Shown piece after piece: positions 46,202 through 56,232 of a stretch of DNA of 64,000 bases. The notes beneath the pieces were generated by a model. That model did not search any database. It was not told the origin of the DNA and saw only the letters and a program-made list of their open reading frames with translations. Source of the stretch: Nitrosospira multiformis (lineage in GTDB: Bacteria; Pseudomonadota; Gammaproteobacteria; Burkholderiales; Nitrosomonadaceae); NCBI RefSeq assembly GCF_900111585.1, contig NZ_FOHI01000006.1, positions 1-64,000 on the forward strand, in the 5' to 3' direction. Numbering within the stretch: the first letter of the stretch is position 1; every line of letters starts with the position of its first letter. The translations under genes and the position numbers were made by a program.

Positions 46202-46729
46202 TTGAAACACAAGATACTGGGACGAACTTTAATCGCCATAACGTCCATTCTCGTCGCATCTATCTACGGAACCGCAAGCGCGCTGGCAGAAGATATCAAG
46301 ATCGGGATTGTCGACACGGAGCGCATTCTGGCTGAATCCGCGCCCGCTGTCAGAGCGCTTAGAAAAATCGAAAAGGAATTCCTCCCGCGGGACCAGGAGC
46401 TCAAGAAACTTGCAATACAGGCGAAGGAGCTTCAGGATTTGCTGGAAAAAGAAGGAAAGCGCATGCCGGAAGCGGAACGCCGCAGCAAGGAGCGCGACTT
46501 GGCTGCGCTTAACCGGGAATACCAGCGCGGGCAACGGCAGTTGCGCGAAGATCTGAGCCTGCGCCAGAACGATGAGGTTGCGGCGCTTCAGTTGACCGCC
46601 ACCAAGGCCATTCAAATCATTGCCGAGACCGAGAAGTACGACCTCATATTGCCCCTGCGCGATCTCGTCTACCGAAGTCCGCGAATCGATATTACTGACA
46701 AGGTACTCAAAGCGCTGGCCGACAAGTAG
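46202..46729 (+). CDS. skp: Periplasmic chaperone Skp/OmpH
   Basis: A 175-residue periplasmic holdase for unfolded outer-membrane proteins, acting before BamA. The signal peptide (MKHKILGRTLIAITSILVAS, cleavage near ALA) is followed by KIGIVDTERIL, the beta-strand of the trimer body. Long helical arms rich in Lys/Glu/Arg follow (about residues 60-130), and LILPLRDLVYRSPRIDIT ends the body. The start is TTG at 46202 with GGAG six bases upstream. The gene is 14 bases behind bamA. lpxD normally follows skp but is absent here. Confidence 0.93.
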   Translation: MKHKILGRTLIAITSILVASIYGTASALAEDIKIGIVDTERILAESAPAVRALRKIEKEFLPRDQELKKLAIQAKELQDLLEKEGKRMPEAERRSKERDLAALNREYQRGQRQLREDLSLRQNDEVAALQLTATKAIQIIAETEKYDLILPLRDLVYRSPRIDITDKVLKALADK

Positions 46730-46838
46730 CTCTGTCGGGCAGGTGCAACGGCACATCCGCCTCTCCTCCGGATCATTCTCAATCCTCTGATCATCCTTTA
46801 TTCACTTCTTATCAAGAACCCGGGAAAACATCGCGCTA

Positions 46839-47279
46839 ATGGATATCCATGAAATTCTGAAATACCTTCCTCACCGTTACCCCTTGCTCCTCGTCGATCG
46901 CGTTCTCGCTTTCGAACCGGGAAAGAGTCTCACCGCGCTCAAGAATGTAACGATCAACGAACCTTTTTTTACAGGACACTTTCCTCATCATCCCGTCATG
47001 CCCGGGGTATTGGTGATCGAAGCGCTGGCGCAGACTGCTGCTCTTCTGACGCTCAAAACAGCCAATGTGGAAGCCGACGAGAATTCCATCTATTATTTCG
47101 TCGGCATCGATAATGCGCGTTTCAAGCGCCCGGTGGAACCGGGCGATCAACTGATACTCAAGGCTACAGTTCTGAGGGAGAGGATCGGAATCTGGAAATA
47201 TGCGGCACGAGCGGAAGTGGACGGCCGCGTTGCAGCCGAGGCCGAACTGATGTGTACCGTCAGGCCAAAAGAGACCTGA
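46839..47279 (+). CDS. fabZ: 3-hydroxyacyl-[acyl-carrier-protein] dehydratase FabZ
   Basis: A 146-residue hot-dog-fold enzyme that dehydrates beta-hydroxyacyl-ACP in fatty-acid elongation. It has [13 protein letters not shown], the active-site histidine in [20 protein letters not shown] with its glutamate, and [17 protein letters not shown]. In most proteobacteria fabZ lies between lpxD and lpxA because it and LpxA share the hydroxymyristoyl-ACP substrate. Here both neighbours are missing, with skp 109 bases upstream and rnhB 32 bases downstream. Confidence 0.97.
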   Translation: MDIHEILKYLPHRYPLLLVDRVLAFEPGKSLTALKNVTINEPFFTGHFPHHPVMPGVLVIEALAQTAALLTLKTANVEADENSIYYFVGIDNARFKRPVEPGDQLILKATVLRERIGIWKYAARAEVDGRVAAEAELMCTVRPKET

Positions 47280-47311
47280 AATACCTACGGAAGAGCGGGT
47301 GGAGTTGATGC

Positions 47312-47911
47312 ATGTGCAGCAATGAATACCATTGGGTCTGCGGTGTGGATGAGGCAGGCAGGGGGCCGCTGGCAGGACCGGTGTTCGCTGCCTGCGTGAT
47401 ACTCGATCCGGCGTCTCCTATAAATGGCTTGGCGGATTCGAAAACGCTTACCGAGGGAAAGCGCAACAGTCTGACTCTTGCCATAAAGGCGCATTCGATT
47501 GCCTGGGCTATCGGGTTCGCATCCGTCAGGGAAATAGACCGGCTGAATATACTGCAAGCAAGCCTGCTGGCGATGAAACGCGCGATCGGAAAATTGCAGG
47601 TGACGCCAGCGCGGGTATTGGTGGATGGAAATCACAGTCCCCGCCTGAAATTTCCCGTCACTACCATCGTAAGGGGCGACAGCCTGGTGCCGGAAATTTC
47701 CGCTGCCTCGATTCTTGCCAAGACCGCTCGCGATGCCGAGATGATGGCGTTACACCGGCGTTTTCCCCGTTATGGCTTCGATCAGCACAAAGGATATTCC
47801 ACGGAGCAGCATCTTGCCGCACTGAAAATTCACGGCGTTTCCATTGTGCACCGCCGCAGCTTTGCGCCGGTAAGAGAACTCATGGCAAATGAAAAAGCCC
47901 CGGAATCATGA
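47312..47911 (+). CDS. rnhB: Ribonuclease HII
   Basis: A 199-residue nuclease that removes ribonucleotides misincorporated into DNA. The catalytic acids are in [16 protein letters not shown] (Asp-Glu pair), with further acids in VLVDGNHSP and [26 protein letters not shown] closes the domain. The ATG at 47312 follows GGAGTTGATGC; another ATG four bases earlier is out of frame. lpxB and lpxA, its usual upstream neighbours, are absent. The 215 bases to slyD hold nothing I can name. Confidence 0.96.
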   Translation: MCSNEYHWVCGVDEAGRGPLAGPVFAACVILDPASPINGLADSKTLTEGKRNSLTLAIKAHSIAWAIGFASVREIDRLNILQASLLAMKRAIGKLQVTPARVLVDGNHSPRLKFPVTTIVRGDSLVPEISAASILAKTARDAEMMALHRRFPRYGFDQHKGYSTEQHLAALKIHGVSIVHRRSFAPVRELMANEKAPES

Positions 47912-48126
47912 ATAAATCCTGCCCTGAATCATGTTTCCGCCAGGCTCCTGCTTCCGGCAATTTCCATTCCGCCTGACCGCCTGCCCTGCAAAAAAGCCAT
48001 ATTCCATTTAAGGACTGCGAATGCAATAATGAATGATTCTCGATGAAGGCATCGAGAGCATGGCTCTTAGCATTTTTATCATTTCCTGAGGAAATTCCTT
48101 ATAACCTAACTTGCAGGCTCAACGAT

Positions 48127-48621
48127 ATGCGAATTGAAAAAGGCACCGTGGTATCGCTCAATTATATTTTGTCTGATTCAACTGGTGAAATTCTGGAGAA
48201 ATCCAATTTTCCTGTAAGCTACCTCCACGGTGGTTACCATGATGAAATGTTTCCGAAGGTGGAAGAGGAGCTGACTCACAAAGAAGCAGGGTACCGTTGC
48301 CTGGTCGTGATGGAACCGGAGGATGCTTTTGGCGAATATGACAGCGATCTCGTGCGGGTCGAGTCACGTAGCCGCTTTCCCGAGGATGTCGTGGTGGGCA
48401 TGAAGTTCGAAGGGGGCGAGGAAGAGTCGGACAATGTCCGGATTTATACAGTGACAGACATTGCCGAAGACAAGGTCGTGGTGGACGGCAATCATCCTCT
48501 GGCGGGGCAGTCGGTTCGATTTGAATGCCAAGTAACCGATGTGCGTCCCGCTACTGCCGAAGAGCTGGCTCATGGCCATGCTCACGGTCCGCATGGTCAT
48601 GGCCACGGGCATGAGCATTAA
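48127..48621 (+). CDS. slyD: FKBP-type peptidyl-prolyl isomerase SlyD
   Basis: A 164-residue chaperone-isomerase. The FKBP domain starts MRIEKGTVVSLNYILSDSTGEILE and is interrupted by the insert-in-flap chaperone domain (about residues 65-120: EDAFGEYDSDLV to GNHPLAG). The C-terminal tail is histidine-rich (HGHAHGPHGHGHGHEH) and should bind nickel or other divalent metals, as in E. coli SlyD, which helps hydrogenase and urease maturation. The ATG at 48127 matches the family start; 28 upstream in-frame codons are not conserved. A small palindrome TTTCC-TGA-GGAAA lies 33 bases upstream. Confidence 0.95.
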   Translation: MRIEKGTVVSLNYILSDSTGEILEKSNFPVSYLHGGYHDEMFPKVEEELTHKEAGYRCLVVMEPEDAFGEYDSDLVRVESRSRFPEDVVVGMKFEGGEEESDNVRIYTVTDIAEDKVVVDGNHPLAGQSVRFECQVTDVRPATAEELAHGHAHGPHGHGHGHEH

Positions 48622-48631
48622 GACGTGAGCC

Positions 48632-48646
48632 CGGTGGAGATCACCG
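48632..48646. terminator. Short hairpin between convergent slyD and mutS
   Basis: CGGTG (48632-48636) and CACCG (48642-48646) form a 5-bp stem with a 5-nt loop in the 44-base gap between the two stop codons. No T-tract follows on either side, so terminator function is only suggested by position. Confidence 0.3.
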
Positions 48647-48665
48647 TTAGAGATATAAGTCGAAG

Positions 48666-51383
48666 CTATTCTTTCTCTGCTGCCTTCTTCAAGGCGTAGA
48701 GCTGCTCCAGGGCCTGTTTCGGGCTCAAATCGTCGGGAACGATAGTGCGTAACAGTGCAAGTACGGGATGCTCCGGCGCGCTGTCATTTTTGTCAACGGA
48801 ACCTTCCGGTATCCTGTCCTGCTTCCAGAAGAGATCGCCCCTGGAGAACAAGTCTCCCTGCGGCTGATTGCTCAACGCTTCCTGCTCAAGTTTCAGCAGA
48901 TATCTTCTCGCTGTTCTTATTACCGGATCAGGCACCCCGGCCAATGCTGCCACCTGGAGACCGTAGCTCTGGCTGGCGGGCCCCTCGTTGACGGCGTGCA
49001 GGAACACGATATGATGCTTGTGCTCCACTGCGCGCAGGTGCACATTGGCGACCTGTGCAAACTCCTCCGCAAGCCGAGTCAATTCGAAATAATGTGTGGC
49101 GAATAGCGTGTAGCTGCAGTTCTTTTCCAACAGATAACGGGCGATTGCAAAAGCGAGCGCCAGTCCATCGAACGTAGAAGTTCCCCGACCCACTTCGTCC
49201 ATCAGCACCAGGCTTTGTGCGGTGGCGTTGTGCAGGATATTCGCGGCCTCGGTCATTTCCATCATGAAGGTGGAGCGCCCTCCCGCGAGATCATCGGATG
49301 CGCCAATCCTCGTGAAAAGCTGATCGAGCGGTCCAATAAGTGCGCTTCTCGCGGGAACAAAACTCCCGCAATGGGCGAGCAGCGCAATCAGGGCAACCTG
49401 GCGCATGTAGGTAGACTTTCCGCCCATGTTGGGTCCGGTAATGACGAGCATCTGCCGCCTGCCACTCGCGCGAGCGCCAAGCTGGACATCATTGGCGATG
49501 AAGCTGTCCACTTGTTTTTCAACTACCGGATGCCGCCCTGCCTGAATTTCGATAATGCTGTCACTGGTAAAAAGGGGCAGGGTGTAGTCAAGTGCCAGTG
49601 CCCGTTCGGCAAAGGTCGCAAGGACATCCAGTTCGGCCACGCTGCGGGCAACCTGCTGTAGATGGTCGATATACTGCGAGAGGATATCCAGCAGCTCGCC
49701 ATACAGCAGTTTCTCCCGCTCCAGTGCCCGGCTCTGCGCAGAAAGCGCCTTTTCCTCGAATGCTTTGAGCTCAGGCGTAATATAACGCTCGGCATTCTTC
49801 AGTGTCTGCCTGCGCCGATAGTCGTCGGGGATTTTCTCGGTGTGCGCATGCGTCACTTCAATGTAAAAACCATGCAGCCGGTTGTATTCCACCTTGAGAT
49901 TCGCAATACCGGTACGGGTCTTTTCGCGGGTTTCGAGTTGCAGCAGGAATTCATCGCAATTGTTGTGTATCGCGCGCAGCTCATCCAGTTCGGCATCGTA
50001 GCCATCGGCAATCACGCCCCCGGTACGCAGCATCACCTCCGGTTCTTCCTTCAGCGATTTCTCCAGCAGCGCAATGAGAGCATTGTCTGGCGCCATCAAG
50101 TGGATGAGTGCCGCGACATGAGCGCTTACGTCACTGCCGTCGCTGCTGTCACTGCTTGTAGTGGCAGTACCGGCAACGGCGTTGTTGACTGCGGGCAGCC
50201 GTTTCAGGCTCTCGCGCAGCCCGGATAAGTCCCGTGGCCGTGCCGATTTCAGTGCGATACGAGCAGTAATGCGCTCGATATCCGTCACACGCTTCAAGCA
50301 GTCACGCACCGAAAGGCAGGGGCCTGATCCTGCTTCCCCCATTAAAAAAGATACACCGTTGAGCCGATTCTGGATCAGCCCGCGGTCGCGAAGCGGATGA
50401 TGCAGCCAGTGGAGCAACAGCCGACTGCCCATGTTGGTCGAACAGGTATCCAGCAGGGACAATAAAGTGGGCGCCGCCTCGCCTCGTATGGTTTCGGAGA
50501 TCTCCAGGTTGCGGCGAGTGGCGGCGTCCATGCGCAGATAAGTATCCTCCCGCTCAACCCGCAACCCCTTGATATGACCTATGCTGGCACCCTGCGTCAG
50601 CCGGGCATAATCCAGCAACGCGCTTGCGGCGCCGAGAGAAACATCCAGATCCTCGCAGCCGAAACCGGAAAGGTCATGGGTACCGAACTGCCGGGAGAGA
50701 TTGCGCACAGCCGCGCCGGTATCGAACTGCCATGCCGGCAAATGCTTCACGCATAACTTCTCCTGCATCACCCTGTCGTTGATCCCGGCGAGATTCAGCG
50801 ATTCCGGCAAAAGAATCTCGGCAGGCTTCAAGCGTTCGAGTTCGGCTGTGAGATTGTTCACCGAAGTCTCCATTACAGAAAATTGCCCTGCTGCAAGATT
50901 CAGCCACGCTAACCCCAGGGTGGATTCATGCACGAGCAAGGCAAGCAGGGCGCTGTCGCGCTTGTCCTCCAGGAGCGCAGCATCCGTCAGAGTGCCGGGG
51001 GTGATGATGCGTGTCACCTGGCGTTCTACCGGTCCTTTCGAAGTGGCGGGATCGCCCACCTGTTCGCAGATGACGACCGGTTCGCCAAGCTTGACGAGCT
51101 TTGCCAGATACTGCTCTGCCGCGTGGTAAGGCACCCCTGCCATCTTGATCGGCTCTCCCGCGGAGGTGCCGCGACGGGTCAGGGTGATGTCGAGCAGCTT
51201 CGCCGCCTTTTCTGCATCATCAAAGAACAGTTCGTAGAAATCCCCCATCCGGTAAAACATCAGCATATCCGGATGCTGCGCCTTGATGCGCAGGTATTGC
51301 TGCATCATGGGGGTATGGTTATTCAATACCACTTCAAATACTGTGGGATCGGTTGAAAGTCTAGCTTTACTGGATTGAGACAT
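48666..51383 (-). CDS. mutS: DNA mismatch repair protein MutS
   Basis: A 905-residue mismatch-binding ATPase. The mismatch-reading motif is in [18 protein letters not shown], with the connector, lever and clamp domains in the middle. The C-terminal ATPase has Walker [26 protein letters not shown] and [16 protein letters not shown], then FATHYFELT. It is about 50 residues longer than E. coli MutS: an N-terminal extension of about 15 residues precedes HTPMMQQYL, and a Ser/Thr/Asp-rich insert (about bases 50117-50188) lies in the lever region. mutL is not in the window. It lies 36 bases downstream of the GH63-type gene. Confidence 0.97.
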   Translation of the reverse strand: MSQSSKARLSTDPTVFEVVLNNHTPMMQQYLRIKAQHPDMLMFYRMGDFYELFFDDAEKAAKLLDITLTRRGTSAGEPIKMAGVPYHAAEQYLAKLVKLGEPVVICEQVGDPATSKGPVERQVTRIITPGTLTDAALLEDKRDSALLALLVHESTLGLAWLNLAAGQFSVMETSVNNLTAELERLKPAEILLPESLNLAGINDRVMQEKLCVKHLPAWQFDTGAAVRNLSRQFGTHDLSGFGCEDLDVSLGAASALLDYARLTQGASIGHIKGLRVEREDTYLRMDAATRRNLEISETIRGEAAPTLLSLLDTCSTNMGSRLLLHWLHHPLRDRGLIQNRLNGVSFLMGEAGSGPCLSVRDCLKRVTDIERITARIALKSARPRDLSGLRESLKRLPAVNNAVAGTATTSSDSSDGSDVSAHVAALIHLMAPDNALIALLEKSLKEEPEVMLRTGGVIADGYDAELDELRAIHNNCDEFLLQLETREKTRTGIANLKVEYNRLHGFYIEVTHAHTEKIPDDYRRRQTLKNAERYITPELKAFEEKALSAQSRALEREKLLYGELLDILSQYIDHLQQVARSVAELDVLATFAERALALDYTLPLFTSDSIIEIQAGRHPVVEKQVDSFIANDVQLGARASGRRQMLVITGPNMGGKSTYMRQVALIALLAHCGSFVPARSALIGPLDQLFTRIGASDDLAGGRSTFMMEMTEAANILHNATAQSLVLMDEVGRGTSTFDGLALAFAIARYLLEKNCSYTLFATHYFELTRLAEEFAQVANVHLRAVEHKHHIVFLHAVNEGPASQSYGLQVAALAGVPDPVIRTARRYLLKLEQEALSNQPQGDLFSRGDLFWKQDRIPEGSVDKNDSAPEHPVLALLRTIVPDDLSPKQALEQLYALKKAAEKE

Positions 51384-51419
51384 TCATTTATTTCTTTGTG
51401 AAGTAACCATTTAACCATG

Positions 51420-54116
51420 CTAAGTCTTTGCAGAACCCTGTTGCTTCCAAAACTCCGGAATCCCCTTCCGATATCGCCGCATCACCAGGTTCGCCACCAG
51501 GCCGGTCCAGCCGGTCTGATGAGCCGCGCCTAACCCCCGCCCGGTTTCACCGTGAAAATACTCATGGAACAGCAGCAGGTCGCGCCAATGAGGACTCGTC
51601 TGATGCGGGCTCTTTTCGGGGAAGGCCGGGATCAGCCCGGATTCATCACGGCGGAAAATATCCACCAGCCGTTCCGTCAGCGTATTGGCAGCGTATTTGA
51701 GGTCGATTTTGCAATGATTCAGGCAGGGGGCGGGAAAAGTAAAGGCATCACCGAGGTAACGGTGCATCTTTTCGATAGTCTGAATCAGCAGATAGTTGGT
51801 CTGCATCCACACCGGTCCACGCCAGTTCGAGTTGCCGCCGAAAAGGGGGGAGTCGGATTCGCCTGGAACATAACGGATGACAGCATTGCCGACGCCCGGG
51901 ATATGGCCGAGGCTTCCTTGCGTGGCATGCCGCTTGGAGACGCTGCGCACGCCATGGGGTGAAAAGAATTCTTCTTCATCAAAAATCCGGGGCAATATCT
52001 TGACGAACATCGCAGGGGTCACCAGGGAGAGCAGATGTTCGCCCCGTTCATTGGTGTCGATGGGGCAGGCGCATATCACGCTCCCATCGAACATGCCGCC
52101 CTTGTGTTCCCATAGCAGTGCGGTGAAACGTTTGCGGTTTGCAAGCAGCCGGGCATCCACGACCTCACACGCAAACAGCGGAATGATGCCCACCCAGGAG
52201 AAAACGTCGATGCGGTGCGTCCTTCCATCCGGTTCTACGACAAGATCCTTGAAGAAGCCGTCGGTGTCGTCCCACAGGGAAACGCCTGCTCCGGTATGTC
52301 CGGCAATCGTATTGGCAATTGCCAGGAACTGGCTATAGGATTGGACAGCGATATTCTCATAGGCGGGATCTTCCACCGCAATTTCCAGCGCCATGACAGT
52401 CAATTGCAGGGAAAACATCGCCATCCAGCCGGTTGCATCAGCCTGTTTGAGTGTGTAACCCGGCGGGAGCGGCTCGGAGCGATTGTATACCGAGATATTG
52501 TCCAGTCCGAGGAATCCTCCCTCGAATACATTCGTGCCTGTTGAATCCTTGAGATTGATCCACCAGGTATGATTCAGCAAAAGCTTGTGCAGCACGCGTT
52601 TGAGGAAACCGATATCACCCCTGCCGCGCTGCACTCGCTCGGCCCGGAATACCTTGAGCGCGCCCATTGCGTGCACCGGCGGATTCGCATCGCTAAATGT
52701 CCATTCATATGCGGGGATTTGCCCGTTGGGATGCAGGTAGTTTTCATTCAGCAGCAGTTCGATCTGTTCCTTGGCAAAATCCACGTCGATGAGCGCCAGC
52801 GTGGCGCAGTGAAATGCGAGGTCCCAGGCGGCAAACCAGGGATACTCCCACGTGTCCGGCATGGAAATGACATGGGTCGCCTTGAGGTGGGGCCACGCGT
52901 GGTTGCGCACCTGCTGCCTTGATGCCAGCGGTGTTGCCTGGTCTCCTTTCAGCCAGCCGGAGACGTCGTAGTGATAGAACTGCTTGGTCCATATCATGCC
53001 CGCCAGTGCTTGCCGCAGGATGCGCTGGTCCTCGCTGGGGGCGTCGTCTGTCAGGAACGTGTGGAAAAAAGCATCGGCTTCGGCGCGGCGCTGCGCAAAA
53101 ATCCTGTCCTGATTTTCGAACGGCTGAAGGTTAGGTTCAGCCGTGAGCACCAACTCGATCATGCCTGTTTTGCCAGATGGGATTGCGAGTTTATGCGCTG
53201 CGCCGAATTTTGTTCCCTTTCCCGCGGGATTTACAGCGGATTGCTCACCCTGCACGAGATAACGGTGAAAGGCATCCTTAACATATGCTCCGGCATTGGG
53301 TACGCCCCATAACCTGGTATTGTTGGTTTCATTCTCCGTATAGAGAAGATCGGCTTGCTGCCGGCCGTAGAGATAGTAGTTTCCCAGCGCGGGATGCTCT
53401 GCCATCACCCCCCAGGCAGCATTCCGGGGCGCGGAGGCGGCGTGCAGGAGAGGTTTTACCTCATCTTTTCCGGACCAGGACCAGTAATTGCGAAACCACA
53501 ATTGCGGCAGCAGCCACAGTAAAGCTTCGTCTTTTCCTCGGTTGCTAGCAACTATGCGGATATGCAATTCATGAGGGGACGCCTTGGCGTAGAAGATTTC
53601 CACATCCCAATACCGGTCTTCCGAGAAAGCGTTGCTATCAATCAAGTTGAACGGCGGCTCTGCGCGCGAACGGCGAGCATTTTCCTCGATCAGCTGCGTA
53701 TAGGGGAATGGGGATTGCGGGTATTTGTAGAGGTAATGAAGCCAAGCGTGAGAAGGCGTGGCGTCGAGGTAGAAATAGCATTCCTTTACGTCTTCTCCCC
53801 GATTACCCTGGTTTCCGGCGAGACCGAAGGCGCGCTCCTTGAGGATGGCATCCTTTCCGTTCCAGAGCGCCAGTGAGAAACAGAGATGCTGCGCTTCGTC
53901 CGAGATACCGCCCAGCCCGTCCTCATTCCAGCGATAAGCGCGCGAACGTGCCTGGTCATGGTCGAAATATTCCCAGGGCGTTCCATCCGGACTGTAGTCC
54001 TCCCGCACGGTGCCCCATGCGCGTTCTGAGAGGTAAGGTCCCCATAGACGCCAGGCTTCCCGGCCTTGCCGCTGGTTTTCCAATCGCTGCCGTTCGGCAT
54101 CCGGGGAGGGGGACAT
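51420..54116 (-). CDS. GH63/MGH1-like glycoside hydrolase (predicted glucosidase)
   Basis: An 898-residue cytosolic protein of the prokaryotic GH63-type family, usually annotated as glucosidase. It begins with WRLWGPYLSERAWGTVREDYS and YFDHDQARSRAYRWNEDGLGGI, which are strongly conserved in this group. The (alpha/alpha)6 barrel contains TWEYPWFAAWDLAFHCATLAL, NGQIPAYEWTFSDANPP, NWRGPVWMQTNYLLI and LLFHEYFHGETGRGLGA. No signal peptide is seen. Bacterial GH63 enzymes act on alpha-glucosides or mannosylglycerate; the substrate here cannot be told. It lies between suhB (142 bases upstream) and mutS (36 bases downstream), an odd setting that gives no functional clue. Confidence 0.85.
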   Translation of the reverse strand: MSPSPDAERQRLENQRQGREAWRLWGPYLSERAWGTVREDYSPDGTPWEYFDHDQARSRAYRWNEDGLGGISDEAQHLCFSLALWNGKDAILKERAFGLAGNQGNRGEDVKECYFYLDATPSHAWLHYLYKYPQSPFPYTQLIEENARRSRAEPPFNLIDSNAFSEDRYWDVEIFYAKASPHELHIRIVASNRGKDEALLWLLPQLWFRNYWSWSGKDEVKPLLHAASAPRNAAWGVMAEHPALGNYYLYGRQQADLLYTENETNNTRLWGVPNAGAYVKDAFHRYLVQGEQSAVNPAGKGTKFGAAHKLAIPSGKTGMIELVLTAEPNLQPFENQDRIFAQRRAEADAFFHTFLTDDAPSEDQRILRQALAGMIWTKQFYHYDVSGWLKGDQATPLASRQQVRNHAWPHLKATHVISMPDTWEYPWFAAWDLAFHCATLALIDVDFAKEQIELLLNENYLHPNGQIPAYEWTFSDANPPVHAMGALKVFRAERVQRGRGDIGFLKRVLHKLLLNHTWWINLKDSTGTNVFEGGFLGLDNISVYNRSEPLPPGYTLKQADATGWMAMFSLQLTVMALEIAVEDPAYENIAVQSYSQFLAIANTIAGHTGAGVSLWDDTDGFFKDLVVEPDGRTHRIDVFSWVGIIPLFACEVVDARLLANRKRFTALLWEHKGGMFDGSVICACPIDTNERGEHLLSLVTPAMFVKILPRIFDEEEFFSPHGVRSVSKRHATQGSLGHIPGVGNAVIRYVPGESDSPLFGGNSNWRGPVWMQTNYLLIQTIEKMHRYLGDAFTFPAPCLNHCKIDLKYAANTLTERLVDIFRRDESGLIPAFPEKSPHQTSPHWRDLLLFHEYFHGETGRGLGAAHQTGWTGLVANLVMRRYRKGIPEFWKQQGSAKT

Positions 54117-54258
54117 GATGTTATTTCTCCGGTTGTTTCACACACCTTCCTTGCGTTGCCTATCTTCCTCGAACTGCCTGTCAGGATTGACGGCGATGAG
54201 TCGCGCCAGGAAAACTGAGATTACCGCTTCCGTCTTTTCACGGACGTCCCCGTCGGCA

Positions 54259-55080
54259 TCATCCCGCGCCTTGAGCCGTCTTCAGTTCCGATGTCAGGTG
54301 TGGGGCAATAACCTGCAACAGTTGGCCGAAGACTTTCGGATTACCCGCAACCACGTTGCCGCTTTGCAGATAGGTATCGTTGCCTTCCATGTCTCCTACC
54401 AGTCCGCCCGCCTCGGTAATGAGCAGGCAGCCAGCCGCCATATCCCAGGCTGACAGCCCGAACTCCCAGAAGCCATCGTATCGTCCTGCCGCGACGTAAG
54501 CTAGGTCGAGCGCGGCGGAACCCGGGCGCCGGATCCCCGCCACCCGGGGCATGATATCCTTGAACATGGCAAGGTAAGCCTCGGCATGCGTGAATTCGCG
54601 AAACGGAAAGCCCGTGCCGATCAGGCAGTCGCCAAGCTTAGTGCGCTTGCTTACGCGCAAGCGGTGGTCATTGAGATAGGCGCCTGCTCCACGGCTTGCG
54701 GTGAATAATTCGTTGGCAGTCGGGTTGTAGACCACTGCCTGCGACAAAACGTTTTTATGCATCAATGCGATCGAAACCGAGTAATGCGGGAAACCATGAA
54801 GAAAATTGGTGGTACCGTCCAGAGGGTCAATGATCCACTGATATTCAGACTTGCTAGGATCACCTTGAGCGCCGCTTTCTTCTGCTAGAATGGAATGGCT
54901 GGGATAGGCATCGAGCAGCGTCTCGATAACCGCGTTTTCTGCGGCGCCGTCTACTTCGCTGACAAAATCGTTGTGCGCCTTGCGCGAGACATTCAGTAAA
55001 TCCAGGTTCTGTGCAGCACGATTGATGATGCTGCCTGCGCGGCGCGCGGCCCTTACCGCGATGGTGAGCATGGGATGCAT
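54259..55080 (-). CDS. suhB: Inositol-1-monophosphatase SuhB
   Basis: A 273-residue magnesium-dependent phosphatase of the IMPase family. In E. coli SuhB also takes part in ribosomal RNA antitermination with NusA. Metal ligands are in ILAEESG and [25 protein letters not shown], and the C-terminal motif is [24 protein letters not shown]. The divergent arrangement with trmJ and then iscR is conserved in many beta- and gammaproteobacteria. Confidence 0.95.
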   Translation of the reverse strand: MHPMLTIAVRAARRAGSIINRAAQNLDLLNVSRKAHNDFVSEVDGAAENAVIETLLDAYPSHSILAEESGAQGDPSKSEYQWIIDPLDGTTNFLHGFPHYSVSIALMHKNVLSQAVVYNPTANELFTASRGAGAYLNDHRLRVSKRTKLGDCLIGTGFPFREFTHAEAYLAMFKDIMPRVAGIRRPGSAALDLAYVAAGRYDGFWEFGLSAWDMAAGCLLITEAGGLVGDMEGNDTYLQSGNVVAGNPKVFGQLLQVIAPHLTSELKTAQGAG

Positions 55081-55204
55081 TTGTCGGAATTCAAAATAAA
55101 GTGAATAGTGGATTTTAACCCAGATAATCCATCAGGACGCGAGATGATAACGGGGCAAGTGGCGAGACGATTCTATCAATCGGGAAAAATCCGCAGCCAG
55201 GTCC

Positions 55205-56107
55205 ATGAATCCGAGCGGGCGAAATGGCTACAAACTGACTGCTACGCTCGCACAGCCTCAGGAGGCCATCTCTAATGGAGCCTTTGATGGGCTATCCGGA
55301 TTAAATGTGAATCCCCTCCATCTGCTCGATAAAGTCCGAATTATCCTGAGCCATACCAGCCATCCCGGTAACCTCGGGGGAGCGGCCCGGGCAATGAAGA
55401 CCATGGGGCTGGATTCGCTCTATCTTGTGAATCCCAAGTTTTTCCCTGACAAGGAAGCTGAAAGACGGGCCACCGGCGCATTGGATATCCTCCATAAGGC
55501 AAAAGTCTGCGACACGCTCGATGAAGCGCTCAGCGGGACTGTTCTGGCAGCGGCAGTAACGGCCCGACCACGCGATCTCTCCCATGAAGTTTTTGATGGC
55601 CGGCAGGGCGCGGCCAAACTGCTCGATCTTGCGCAAAAGGATTTCGTTGCGCTGGTGTTCGGTACGGAAATGTCCGGACTTACCACGCTTGAGGTCAGCA
55701 AGTGCCAGATTATCATCCATATTCCAGCCAACCCGGAATATTCATCTCTCAATCTTGCCAGCGCTGTGCAGGTCATGGCGTACGAATTACGCACGGCCTG
55801 CATGGGTTTGGTGGAAACCACGCCTGCTTCGTCGACCCTGCGTGGCGGCGGGATGGCGGCCACGTTCGATGAAATCGAGTTGCTTTACGCTCACTTGGAG
55901 CAAGTCGCAATCAGTAGCGGTTTTCTCGATCCGCAGGAGCCGAAACGGCTGATGCAGCGCATGCGAAGGCTGTTTGCCCGCGCGCGGCTGGAAAAGGAGG
56001 AGGTCAATATATTACGGGGGATACTGAGCGCCTGTGAGAAGCGGATGCAGGCGAAGGCTGCCGCTTCCCTGCTTACTCCTGATGCTCCCGAATGCGAACG
56101 AAATTGA
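55205..56107 (+). CDS. trmJ: tRNA (cytidine/uridine-2'-O-)-methyltransferase TrmJ
   Basis: A 300-residue SPOUT-class enzyme that 2'-O-methylates position 32 of several tRNAs. Characteristic are VRIILSHTSHPGNLGGAARAMKTMGL, LYLVNPKFFPDKEAERRATGA, LVFGTEMSGLTTLEV and IPANPEYSSLNLASAVQVMAYELR. The ATG at 55205 gives a 40-residue N-terminal extension compared with E. coli TrmJ (246 residues). A GTG at 55307 with CCGGA seven bases ahead is an alternative start that would give 266 residues. cysE, often next to iscR in betaproteobacteria, is absent. Confidence 0.93.
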   Translation: MNPSGRNGYKLTATLAQPQEAISNGAFDGLSGLNVNPLHLLDKVRIILSHTSHPGNLGGAARAMKTMGLDSLYLVNPKFFPDKEAERRATGALDILHKAKVCDTLDEALSGTVLAAAVTARPRDLSHEVFDGRQGAAKLLDLAQKDFVALVFGTEMSGLTTLEVSKCQIIIHIPANPEYSSLNLASAVQVMAYELRTACMGLVETTPASSTLRGGGMAATFDEIELLYAHLEQVAISSGFLDPQEPKRLMQRMRRLFARARLEKEEVNILRGILSACEKRMQAKAAASLLTPDAPECERN

Positions 56108-56162
56108 ATGATGACGGGAAGAGTTGACGGCAGTCAGGTCTAAACGAAAGTAGCCGGACAAA

Positions 56163-56215
56163 ATAGTTGACCATGACAAAGGGGATTTATATACTTGATC
56201 AATGTTGTCGGGTAT
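56163..56215 (+). promoter_or_regulatory. iscR promoter with two IscR type-1-like operators
   Basis: TTGACC (56167-56172) and TATACT (56190-56195) with a 17-base spacer form a strong sigma-70 promoter starting near 56202. Two sites resemble the type-1 IscR consensus (ATASYYGACT-N5-AGTCRRSTAT). At 56163-56187 the left half ATAGTTGACC matches 9 of 10 but the right half is weak. At 56191-56215, ATACTTGATC-AATGT-TGTCGGGTAT matches 8 and 9 of 10. They cover the -35 box and the start point, as in E. coli iscR, so [2Fe-2S]-IscR should repress its own gene here. Confidence 0.65.
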
Positions 56216-56232
56216 TGGTTGTCGGGTATTGG
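56205..56232 (+). repeat. Perfect 14-bp tandem duplication in the iscR leader
   Basis: TTGTCGGGTATTGG occurs twice without a gap (56205-56218 and 56219-56232). The unit contains the right half of the downstream IscR operator, so the duplication creates a spare right half-site (56220-56229) 14 bases away. The rest of the iscR leader to 56417 has no other feature I recognise. Confidence 0.85.
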
